Origin: JAPEKQ01 sp964516845
Lineage (GTDB): Bacteria; Joyebacterota; Joyebacteria; Joyebacterales; Joyebacteraceae
DNA length: 64,000 nucleotides
NCBI GenBank assembly: GCA_964516845.1
Contig: CAZEXP010000002.1
Coordinates: 62,001 to 126,000, forward strand
Direction: 5' to 3'
Notes under the pieces: model-generated
What the model saw: only the letters and a program-made list of their open reading frames with translations
Database searches by the model: none
What the model was told of the DNA's origin: nothing
Program-made: the position numbers and the translations under genes
Shown here: positions 17,898 to 26,000 of the stretch, one piece after another
Layout: every line of letters begins with the position of its first letter
Numbering within the stretch: the first letter of the stretch is position 1

Positions 17898-18692
17898 TCA
17901 CGACCCGCTCCGGACGTAGAGTAACGCGTTCCCGGCCTTCCCCACGATCTCGATCGCTCCGGTCTCGCGGAGGCAGTACGCCATCTTCTGCGCGACCCAG
18001 CGGGGGCGGTCGACGGCGTGTCCCAGGGCGGCGGTGTCGAACGGTTCCTCGAGATCGTCAGGGACATACGCGAGCGCATCCGCGACGGTCGCGATCCGCT
18101 CGCGCCCCACGACTTCGATCAGACGCCGCTCGTCGGTGACCCACCCCTTCTTCCTCCACCCCCGCGTCCCGTCGTAGCTGCGCACCTCCTCCTCGTGCGT
18201 CAGCAGAAGCTCAAACTCGAAGTTCGGATGCTTGAGAAGTCTCGGGAGCCGGACGAGCTCGACGAACGCGTCGATCGGCGTGCAGTGTTTCGGTGAGCGG
18301 CGGCGTGTCTCCTTGCCGCGCTTCTTCCGTGGACGCTTGACGATCCACTTCTCCACGGGGAGCGGATGGACGAGCCGCACGGGGTGCGTCTCCACGAGAC
18401 GCTCGAGCTTGCGCCGGATCGAGGAGAAGTTGCCGGTCTGGATCTCGATAAGAAGCTCGCCCCTGACGATGTCGATGGCGAAACCGTCGACCGGGACCTC
18501 GAACCTGTCGCCGGGCTCCGCGTACCATTCCTTAAGTGAGGCGTGGAGCGCCTGCTCGTTGAGCGTCCCGATATGGGGCGACGCTATCGGCTCGGCACGC
18601 TTCGCTGCCTTCTTCGGCTTGTCCGTCGCAGATTTCGCGTGGCCCGCCGACTTCGCCTTCGTCGTCTTCGCCTCTGTCGCTGCCTCGCCCAC
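17898..18692 (-). CDS. Putative PD-(D/E)xK-like nuclease-fold protein
   Basis: About 264 residues, family not named. The start is Lys/Ala-rich and disordered (AKSAGHAKSATDKPKKAAKR). Then comes IGTLNEQALHASLKEWYA followed by FAIDIVRGELLIEIQTGNF, which looks like the Asp...Glu-x-Gln/Lys core of restriction-like nucleases. Further blocks are PVRLVHPLPVEKWIV and WRKKGWVTDERRLIEV, and a C-terminal winged-helix-like segment is rich in hydrophobics. GTG 18692 has AGAGG 8 bases upstream; GTG 18698 would overlap the mannosidase stop as GTGA. The overlap places it at the end of the mannoside locus, but its role there is unknown. Confidence 0.72.
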   Translation of the reverse strand: MGEAATEAKTTKAKSAGHAKSATDKPKKAAKRAEPIASPHIGTLNEQALHASLKEWYAEPGDRFEVPVDGFAIDIVRGELLIEIQTGNFSSIRRKLERLVETHPVRLVHPLPVEKWIVKRPRKKRGKETRRRSPKHCTPIDAFVELVRLPRLLKHPNFEFELLLTHEEEVRSYDGTRGWRKKGWVTDERRLIEVVGRERIATVADALAYVPDDLEEPFDTAALGHAVDRPRWVAQKMAYCLRETGAIEIVGKAGNALLYVRSGS

Positions 18693-18694
18693 GC

Positions 18695-21565
18695 TCACTT
18701 CCTCTCGAAATCGATCTCGACCGTCGCGATCCCGTGCGCTCCCAGCGTCAGCGCGATCTGGTAGCCGCTGCCGACCGGAAGCTCACCCTCGCGCTCCTCG
18801 AGCAGGTTCGTTCTCCACGCAGCACGTACGCGCCTGCCGAGCGTCAGCGTCTCCTCGACAGGTTCGCCGGCGAGATTGCAGAGTCGGACAACGAGCGTGT
18901 CCCGTGTCGCGTGCCGCTTGACCGCGGAGACCCGGACCCGGTCGCACGAGTTCGAGAGAAGGCTCGCTCCGCCCTCGCGCATCCCATCCTCCACGCCCTG
19001 CCGGGTCAGCGGCTGGACGCGCCAGCGCTTCGAGAGTGCAGGAAGCCCGGCCTCGAGCGCGTCGCCGGCGAGCGGAGCCACGGCGTATCGAAAGACGTGC
19101 CGTCCAAGACACTGCGCCTCGGACGTGTACAGCGTCGGTCCGGCGTTCTGGCTGCATCGCGTCGGGAAGTCGTCACGCGACAGCCACCCGACAGACCTCA
19201 GGAGGGTCAGCGAGAGAACGGCTCGACCGGCGGCATCCCGCGATGCCTCGATCTCGGGGAGCCCACGATTGAGGACGGCGAGACTGGCGGTGCCATCGCT
19301 GACCAGCGAGAACTCCTGCTGGGGTACGGTGGCGGGCGGCGGCTGGACCCAGTCGTCGTGTGGTTCCGTATCGATCGGCCGCTCGCTGAGCATGAAGTGG
19401 CCGTCCGACGTGATCGTGTCCGCCATGATCCCCGTCGGGAAGACTGCCCTGAGCCGGTGGTCCTCCGCGGCATTGTCGAACTCGAGCGTGACGTCGACCA
19501 GCGGCCGCCCCTTCGTGAGCGCCACGGTCACACGAACCCCGCAATCGACCATCTCATCGCTTCTCGCGGACCGATCGTCCGTTATGCGCGCGGGCAGCCG
19601 CAGCGTGAACGATGTCTCGAGCGCGCCCCGGAGTCCAGTGTCGTCGACGATGCGAACCTCGGCGGTGTCGACAACGCCGGTACAGGGGGCCGCGCTCGCT
19701 CCCTCGTCACCTGACGCAATCGTCATCGTGTTCGTGGCCGGCGAGTAGTCGTACTCGTCACCGATGTCCTCGGTGTCCTCGATAAGGTTCAAACCGGGGC
19801 GAACGGTTCCGGTAGCCAGGTCGGTGAGATCGAACGTTCCGTTCGGATGGAGCCGCACCTCGACGAGCTCATTCCGCAGGGTGCCGCCTTCCACGGTCAC
19901 GGTCCTCGCGATCACATCCCCCTCGGGTGTGGCGTGCCTGGCGACCCCGGCCCCATCGTCTCCGGCCGCAGCACCACCCACGGAACCGTGGGCCACCGCC
20001 GGTCCATCGTCCGTCAGAAAGTAGACCGCGTGGCCGAGCGCGGGAAGCTCCGCCTCGAACTCGATGGTCAGGAAGCAGTCGGCCGTCTCCCTCTCGCTCT
20101 CGGGACGCACGATGCGGTCTCCAAACCGCTCCCGGTAGACGTCGAACCACCGTCGCTGCGCCTCCTCCGAGAGGAGACCGCGATAGTCGATGCCCCAGAA
20201 CCGCTCGACGTAGACCTTCTCGACGATCGTGAACGGGACTCCGCGCCGGTCCTCATTGAACAGCCGAAGCCGGTCCGGATCGATCCCGAGCGGCTGGAGA
20301 ACGACCATCCTCCGGACGACCTCGGTCCGCCGCATCGGAAGCGGGTTGACCACGCAGATGGCCGTCGCCCGGTCGTCCGCCTCGTCCCGCGCGAACATCG
20401 GCACCATCCCGTCGAGCGTGTTCGACAGCAGCCGGTCCCCGGTCTCGAGAACGCCGCGGAACCTCGGGATCATGTCGCGGTGAACATCGTCGGTGCTGCA
20501 CCCGCAGATGGAGTCGTGCGGGTGATTCTTGAGCAGGAGCTTCCATGCGTACTCGATCTGTCCGTCGGGATACTCGGCCCCGAGCGCGAAGTGGGCGTAG
20601 GCGCTGACGGGTTCGAGCGCATCGGCAAGCATGGTCTGCGCGGCGTCGTTCATCTGCTTGAGCGGCATCCGTGCCGACCATACGCCCGAGAGAATGTGCG
20701 AGTAGCGCCCGCCGAGAAGCTCGCCCGTGTGCCGACTCGTCGCGTATCCGCCGACCTTGATGGCCTCCACGAACTCCGCGAACCCCGTGTGCGCGAACTC
20801 CGTCTCCGGAAACTCCGCCCGAAGCGCCGCAAGCACCTCACCGAACCGCCGCTGCGCCGGGAAGTGGTCGCACCCGTTCGAGAGCAGATAGACGTCGCCG
20901 TTCGACCGCCCGTCCATCTTCTCGAAGAGCTCGCGCACCTTCGCGACCGCCAGTTCGACGTCGACCTCGCGCTTCGTGTGCGCGTGCCAGATCTCCGACA
21001 GGCCGAGTCCGGCCGCGTTGCAGTAGCCGCCGAACTGGTTGATGGCGGTCACCTCGCTCCCGTCGGGAGCGACCCACAGGTACTCGAGCCCGAGGTCGTC
21101 GAGCTCATCGCCGTTGCCTCTCCAATAGACGAACGAGTCGATCCCAGCGCCGCGAAGCAGCTGCGGCATCTGCGCGATGTGCCCGAACGAATCGGGGACA
21201 TATCCGACCTTCTGGACCGGCCCGAACCGCTCGCACACGCGGTGGCCGAGCTGCAGATTTCGGACGTGCGACTCGGCGCTGACGAGGAATTCGTCGGGGA
21301 GCTCGTACCACGGTCCGATCACGAGAGAACCGTCGCCGACGAGCCGCCTGATGCGCTCCTCGTCCCCCGGGCGCACCTCGAGGTAGTCCTCGAGCACGAC
21401 AGCCTGCCCGTCGAGCACGAAGCAGTGGAAAGCCTCATCCGACTCGAGCGCGTCGAGTACGCCGCCAACGACCCGCACGAGGTTCACGCGGAACTCGTGG
21501 AACGTCAGATACCACTCACGGTCCCAGTGAGTGTGCGAGACGATGAAAGCCTTGCGTGGCAGCAT
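18695..21565 (-). CDS. GH38 alpha-mannosidase
   Basis: 956-residue glycoside hydrolase family 38 enzyme that removes alpha-linked mannose with retention. The zinc-site motif HTHWDREW is at residues 11-18 and the catalytic nucleophile Asp125 lies in GYVPDSFGHIAQMPQ. It shows the family core FVYWRGNGDE, HTGELLGGRYSHILSG, LKNHPHDSICGCSTDDVH and a C-terminal beta domain. No signal peptide, so cytoplasmic. The ATG has GAAAGGA 6 bases upstream. It lies 11 bases after the GH130 gene, suggesting that the two work in sequence on imported oligosaccharides. Confidence 0.94.
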   Translation of the reverse strand: MLPRKAFIVSHTHWDREWYLTFHEFRVNLVRVVGGVLDALESDEAFHCFVLDGQAVVLEDYLEVRPGDEERIRRLVGDGSLVIGPWYELPDEFLVSAESHVRNLQLGHRVCERFGPVQKVGYVPDSFGHIAQMPQLLRGAGIDSFVYWRGNGDELDDLGLEYLWVAPDGSEVTAINQFGGYCNAAGLGLSEIWHAHTKREVDVELAVAKVRELFEKMDGRSNGDVYLLSNGCDHFPAQRRFGEVLAALRAEFPETEFAHTGFAEFVEAIKVGGYATSRHTGELLGGRYSHILSGVWSARMPLKQMNDAAQTMLADALEPVSAYAHFALGAEYPDGQIEYAWKLLLKNHPHDSICGCSTDDVHRDMIPRFRGVLETGDRLLSNTLDGMVPMFARDEADDRATAICVVNPLPMRRTEVVRRMVVLQPLGIDPDRLRLFNEDRRGVPFTIVEKVYVERFWGIDYRGLLSEEAQRRWFDVYRERFGDRIVRPESERETADCFLTIEFEAELPALGHAVYFLTDDGPAVAHGSVGGAAAGDDGAGVARHATPEGDVIARTVTVEGGTLRNELVEVRLHPNGTFDLTDLATGTVRPGLNLIEDTEDIGDEYDYSPATNTMTIASGDEGASAAPCTGVVDTAEVRIVDDTGLRGALETSFTLRLPARITDDRSARSDEMVDCGVRVTVALTKGRPLVDVTLEFDNAAEDHRLRAVFPTGIMADTITSDGHFMLSERPIDTEPHDDWVQPPPATVPQQEFSLVSDGTASLAVLNRGLPEIEASRDAAGRAVLSLTLLRSVGWLSRDDFPTRCSQNAGPTLYTSEAQCLGRHVFRYAVAPLAGDALEAGLPALSKRWRVQPLTRQGVEDGMREGGASLLSNSCDRVRVSAVKRHATRDTLVVRLCNLAGEPVEETLTLGRRVRAAWRTNLLEEREGELPVGSGYQIALTLGAHGIATVEIDFERK

Positions 21566-21576
21566 CGGTGGTCCTT

Positions 21577-22608
21577 TCAGATACGGCAGGCTTCGAGGAG
21601 CCTACCGACCGTCGCGGTCGCGAGCCCGACGCACGAGTCGGCCGCGCCGTAGTACAGACGGAGCTCACTGTCGGCTCCGGCGAACCCGTCCGCGTCGACG
21701 TCGACGGTGAGCCCGGAGGGGAAGACGACATTCGGCACCTGCCCCATCATCTCCCAGGTCTCGCGCGGCTCGAGCACGTTGTCGCGTCCCCGCGCGATGA
21801 CGCGGGTCGGATCATTGAGATCGAGCAGTACGACGCCCGCCTGGTAGATCCACGAGCTCACGAGGTGCGTGGCGATCCCGTGATAGATGAGCAGCCAGCC
21901 CTCGCGCGTCTTGACCGGCGGCGGCCCCGGACCGATGAGCTCATCCCAGTAGTGCAGGCGGCCCGACATCACATTGCCGTCGTAGCGCCAGTTCGCGAGA
22001 TCGTCCGAGGTCGCGAGTACGATCGTCTCTCCACTCATGGGTCCGTCGCCGACGCGGACACGGTTCGGCCGCAGGAGCATCGCGTATCGTCCGCCGATGC
22101 GCCCGGGGAACAGAACACCGTTACGGACGTCGTCCCAGGCGCCCGCTGCGCTGCCGGGCCCCGACGTGGCGGTGCCCGATGCGGACGCGCCATCCGCCTG
22201 CCCCTCGCCGACCGGACCGACAAGCTCGAGCCGTCTGAAGTCGTCGGTCCGCGCCACGGCGAGCCGGCACGTTGAGTCCACATCGACCGCGAGCACGACG
22301 TACCAGGTCCCGGCGATCCTCGTGATCCTGGCATCGTAGACGTGATGGACCGTCTCGCCCATTCTCTCGAATCCGACGAGTTCGACGAGCTCCGGCCGCA
22401 CCTCGAACACGCCGTCGCCCGGACTCTCGGCCACCATCAGGTGCGTCCTCCGTCCGCGCGTCTGCACGCGGAGGAGCAGCAGATGCCGTCCGTCGACAAG
22501 CGCGGCGCCGGGATTGAAGACCGACGTGGCGTCGATGACGTCAGGCGGCACGTCGGGAATGTCGCCTCGTGAGAGGATCGGATTCGACGCGCTCCGTGTG
22601 AAGACCAT
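21577..22608 (-). CDS. GH130 beta-mannoside phosphorylase
   Basis: 343 residues. GH130 enzymes phosphorolyse beta-1,4- or beta-1,2-mannosides to mannose 1-phosphate. Typical features are NPILSRGDIP, VFNPGAALVDGRHLLLLRVQ, the catalytic-Asp strand VYDARIT, SGRLHYWDELIGPGPPPVKT, GWLLIYHGIA and YQAGVVLLDLNDPTRVIARG. A Gly/Ala/Ser-rich insertion (GEGQADGASASGTATSGPGS) sits in a surface loop. ATG 22608 has GGAGG 6 bases upstream; the frame to 22659 is not needed. With GH38 enzymes next door, a Man-beta-GlcNAc-type core substrate is possible, but this is inference. Confidence 0.9.
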   Translation of the reverse strand: MVFTRSASNPILSRGDIPDVPPDVIDATSVFNPGAALVDGRHLLLLRVQTRGRRTHLMVAESPGDGVFEVRPELVELVGFERMGETVHHVYDARITRIAGTWYVVLAVDVDSTCRLAVARTDDFRRLELVGPVGEGQADGASASGTATSGPGSAAGAWDDVRNGVLFPGRIGGRYAMLLRPNRVRVGDGPMSGETIVLATSDDLANWRYDGNVMSGRLHYWDELIGPGPPPVKTREGWLLIYHGIATHLVSSWIYQAGVVLLDLNDPTRVIARGRDNVLEPRETWEMMGQVPNVVFPSGLTVDVDADGFAGADSELRLYYGAADSCVGLATATVGRLLEACRI

Positions 22609-22662
22609 GGGAAACCTCCGCGGGAAACTGCGCTCGGCGGGCCAATCCGCCTCCGGCACGGC

Positions 22663-24675
22663 CTACTCGCCGCTCCCGGCATCATCGTGCGACACCGTGC
22701 CGTCATCGGCCTCGTCACGCTGCATGACGCGGAGCCGTTTGAGCATCATCCCGATGTCGCGGAACCCGCCGATCGAGAACCAGAGCAGCACGAAGATCGA
22801 GAACACGACCTGGATGAAGAAGTAGATGCGCCAGAAGTTCGCCCACGCCTCGTCGGCGACGTCGTGGTGCATGTTGTAGATGGTGCCGACGATGAAGATG
22901 AGGATCCATATGCCCGTGTGCGCGTAGGTCGCGATGTAGATGATGCGGTCGCCACGGGTGAACTCCCTGCCCATCCCAAGCATGCGCCATCCGCGCGAGG
23001 GCTGCACGCCAACGACCTCGGTCTCCCCCGTCACCGCGTATTTCCCGCGGTGGAGCACGCGGTCAAGATCGGTCGGCGGCGTCCGCCCCAGCAGAGAGAT
23101 CGTCACGTACATGAGAGCCGACGCGCCCATCGCGATCGCCCAGTACTGCTGGCCGTTGATGTTGTAGAGCCAGTGCGTAAGCACCCACCAGAGCTGTCCG
23201 ACTCTCGAGACGATCAGCGGCGCCGACTCGAACATCTCCGCGGGCAGCTGATGCATGAGGATGCCGCCGACGGCGATGCCCGACCCCGTGATCAGGGCGC
23301 CCCACGCCGCGGGAGCGGTTCCTCGGCGCCAGTAGAGCCCGCCGATGATGACGGCGCCCGAGCCGCCCGCGAAGATGGCGCCCGTGATCGCGAAGAAGAG
23401 GAAGATGTACTGGCTCTGCTGGAAGAGCAGGCTGAACATGAAGATGAAGATGGCCACGCCGAGAATGGAGAGTCTCAGCGCCCGAAGATGCTGGTCGCGG
23501 GTGAACGGCTTCTTCCGGAACGGCATCACGACGTCCTGTATGAAGATGCTCCCCCACGAGTGCAGATACGTGTCGTGCGTGCTGATGAACGCCGCGAGCA
23601 TCACCGCCGCGAACGCGCCCATCAGCCCGACCGGCAGCAGCATCGTCAGAACGACCGGCCCGCGCAGCTGGTTCTGGAGCGCCTCGCTCCCGAGGCCCGA
23701 GAGCACGCCCTGGACGTTGGTCGCGATCGCACTGAAGTCCGGATGGTGCATGACGGTGTAGATGATGATCGGCACGAAGAGAATGAACAGGTTCTGCGGG
23801 AACCCCTTCCAATTCCCGAGCACGCCCGCCATCTTCGCCTCGTGTGCGTTCTTCGCCGAGCTGTTGTACGCCTGCGTCCCCTGCCACGACATCGCGCCGT
23901 AGACGACGCCGACGATGCCGATGATGAAGTAGAGGAGATTGAAGTCCTCGATGTGACTCGTCTTGAACGGATTGATCAGCGACGCCTGTTGTGGCGCCGC
24001 CGCAAGCGCCTCGATGATCTGGCTCCAGTCAATCTGCGTGTAGAGATAGAGCACGATGACGATGAAGACGATGTTGACGAAGAGACCCTGCGCGAAGTCG
24101 GTGATGATGACGGCGACCTGTCCGCCGCTGAACACGAAGAAGAGCGCGAGTATCAGGAGGATGGCCATCACGATCGGATACGTCGGGACCATGAGGCCGA
24201 AGATCGGCAGCGCCGCCGGAAGACCGCAGAAGTAGATGAAGAACCTCGCGCCGACCGCGGGGAAGATGCCGAAGTTGATCAGTCCGGAGAGGAACGCGAT
24301 GAGACCGGCGAAGACGCGGAAGTTCTTGCTGTAGCGGGCTTCGAAGAACTGCGCGAGCGTCAGCGCACGGGTCTGCCGGAACCGGTAGATGACCCATCCC
24401 GAGACCGTCAGGATGAGGATCACGACGCTCATCGTGAATCCCCACCACGTCATCGAGAACCCGGCGACGTAGTTCATCTCGAGCAGCCCGACGATCGTAA
24501 TGGCGCCCAGGCCCGCGATGCCGGTGGCGATGCTGATCGCGTAGCGTCCGGCCGTCCGTCCCGCCGCGAGGAAGTCGGCGACGCTCCTCATGTGCTGCCG
24601 ACTCAGGAAGACGCCCACGATCATGACGCCGAGGACGGCGATGACGATACTCCAGTCGACTGGCGCCATGTTCAT
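22663..24675 (-). CDS. Sodium:solute symporter (SSS family)
   Basis: 670-residue integral membrane protein with about 14 hydrophobic segments. The SSS core is visible in the N-terminal part: DFLAAGRTAGRYAISIATG, IAGLGAITIVGLLEMNYVAG, SGGQVAVIITDFAQGLFVN, AFISTHDTYLHSWGSIF. The C-terminal ~120 residues have a charged cytoplasmic loop and two more TM segments. The likely solute is a sugar or glycoside, judged from the GH130 and GH38 genes around it. ATG 24675 has GGGAG 6 bases upstream. Confidence 0.92.
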   Translation of the reverse strand: MNMAPVDWSIVIAVLGVMIVGVFLSRQHMRSVADFLAAGRTAGRYAISIATGIAGLGAITIVGLLEMNYVAGFSMTWWGFTMSVVILILTVSGWVIYRFRQTRALTLAQFFEARYSKNFRVFAGLIAFLSGLINFGIFPAVGARFFIYFCGLPAALPIFGLMVPTYPIVMAILLILALFFVFSGGQVAVIITDFAQGLFVNIVFIVIVLYLYTQIDWSQIIEALAAAPQQASLINPFKTSHIEDFNLLYFIIGIVGVVYGAMSWQGTQAYNSSAKNAHEAKMAGVLGNWKGFPQNLFILFVPIIIYTVMHHPDFSAIATNVQGVLSGLGSEALQNQLRGPVVLTMLLPVGLMGAFAAVMLAAFISTHDTYLHSWGSIFIQDVVMPFRKKPFTRDQHLRALRLSILGVAIFIFMFSLLFQQSQYIFLFFAITGAIFAGGSGAVIIGGLYWRRGTAPAAWGALITGSGIAVGGILMHQLPAEMFESAPLIVSRVGQLWWVLTHWLYNINGQQYWAIAMGASALMYVTISLLGRTPPTDLDRVLHRGKYAVTGETEVVGVQPSRGWRMLGMGREFTRGDRIIYIATYAHTGIWILIFIVGTIYNMHHDVADEAWANFWRIYFFIQVVFSIFVLLWFSIGGFRDIGMMLKRLRVMQRDEADDGTVSHDDAGSGE

Positions 24676-24777
24676 ACAGCTCTCCCCCGGGATGTTGGTG
24701 TGATGCGCCCCAACCGCGCGCGCGTCGTGCAACGGTCGACCACGGAGATGCTCTCCGCCCGGGCCGACCCGCGACGG

Positions 24778-25926
24778 CTAGTGGATGTGACCGTCCTCCG
24801 AAACACGAAGCGAGGTGCCGTCCGAACCGGTGACCTCCGCCTCGAACGTCCTCGGCGTGACGTGAATCGCCGGCGGCCAGACGACACCGTCGACGGGCGC
24901 GTCCGGCAGCCCAAGCTCCTCGACGTCGTCCGAGTACGCGCCATGCCGGCCGAAGTGGGTCCGCTCGGCGTAGTAGAGCTCCATGAGCGCCGAGCAGGCC
25001 GGCAGACTCAGCGGCCGCATCGGCATTCCCTCAAGCGTTCCAACGGGGCTCGACGAGAACGACACGAAACCCCACATCTCCGGATAGTGCATCGCGATGA
25101 GGCCCTGCGGCGACCAGACCCAGTTGTCCTCCGCGAGCGCCCGCCCCGTCTCGGCGTCGACCGACTTCTCGTAGCCGCCATCGACGATGTCGGTCCGCCA
25201 TTCGACGCGGGAGAAGTTCACGCGCCACGCGTCCCCCGATTGCGGCGGGCACGCCCGGTGCGCGCATTCTTCGAGAACAACCCACGGGATCGCGATCTCC
25301 ACCGTCCACCCCTCGTCCTCGTCGGACGGGTCGTTCAGGGTCCCGTGGACGTGAACGCCGGTGCGAAGCCCCTGGATGTCCCACGAGTCGATCGCGGTGC
25401 CGTCGTCGCGATACGGTTTCGTAAGGAGAAGGTCCCACTCGGTTCCGAAGGCGTTCACCTCGAGCTCGTAGTACTCGTGCGTGTCGGCGTCGGGATCGAT
25501 GAAGACCTCGAAGTCGTTGTCATGATAGATGACCGCGTCGCGGTCGGTGAGCTTCGCCCAGACGTGCGGTTCGATCATCCATGCGGCCACGTAGAAGTAG
25601 TCTTCGTCCCACAGCATGGCCGCGGTCGTCTCGAACCTCGGCGCATGACGCGCCCCCCCCTGAATATCCACGAAGGGCTCGGTGCGGACGGCCATCTTCC
25701 ACACGTCCTCGTCGAGCATCCCGTCGACGACGGGCGGCGTGAAAGCGCGTTGACAGACGTAGATCCTCGGCAGGCAGGCGATGGCGGGTGCGGGGAACAC
25801 GTAGTCCGGGTCACCCGTGGCCTCGCCGGCGAGGGCGACTCCGCGCGTCAACCCGAGGACGGTCGGAATGAGGAGCGCACCGAGAACGAGCGCGAGCATG
25901 CACTGTGACGTGGATCGAGACGTCAT
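24778..25926 (-). CDS. Exported CBM9-like carbohydrate-binding protein
   Basis: 382 residues. A signal peptide (QCMLALVLGALLIPTVLG) is followed by a family-9 carbohydrate-binding-like domain: PPVVDGMLDEDVWKMAVRTE, then ETTAAMLWDEDYFYVAAWM, DAVIYHDNDFEVFIDPD, YYELEVNAFGTEWDLLL and EDEGWTVEIAIPWVVL. It resembles the DOMON/CBM9-2 proteins that Bacteroidetes and related bacteria encode in sugar-use loci. ATG 25926 has GAGG 5 bases upstream. It lies between the symporter and a GH38 gene and is the only exported member of the locus. Confidence 0.84.
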   Translation of the reverse strand: MTSRSTSQCMLALVLGALLIPTVLGLTRGVALAGEATGDPDYVFPAPAIACLPRIYVCQRAFTPPVVDGMLDEDVWKMAVRTEPFVDIQGGARHAPRFETTAAMLWDEDYFYVAAWMIEPHVWAKLTDRDAVIYHDNDFEVFIDPDADTHEYYELEVNAFGTEWDLLLTKPYRDDGTAIDSWDIQGLRTGVHVHGTLNDPSDEDEGWTVEIAIPWVVLEECAHRACPPQSGDAWRVNFSRVEWRTDIVDGGYEKSVDAETGRALAEDNWVWSPQGLIAMHYPEMWGFVSFSSSPVGTLEGMPMRPLSLPACSALMELYYAERTHFGRHGAYSDDVEELGLPDAPVDGVVWPPAIHVTPRTFEAEVTGSDGTSLRVSEDGHIH

Positions 25927-26000
25927 CACGGCCTCTTCTCTCTCGAGCGTCGATACCGGCAGGTGATGTCTGAGTATACACGAAGTTGCCCCGCGGTGGG

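Noticed and set aside
22687..25908. A 1073-codon open frame on the plus strand, opposite the symporter and CBM9 genes
   Set aside because: It is antisense to two clearly recognised genes; the product is Arg/Asp/Glu-rich without any domain, as expected from GC-rich antisense frames.
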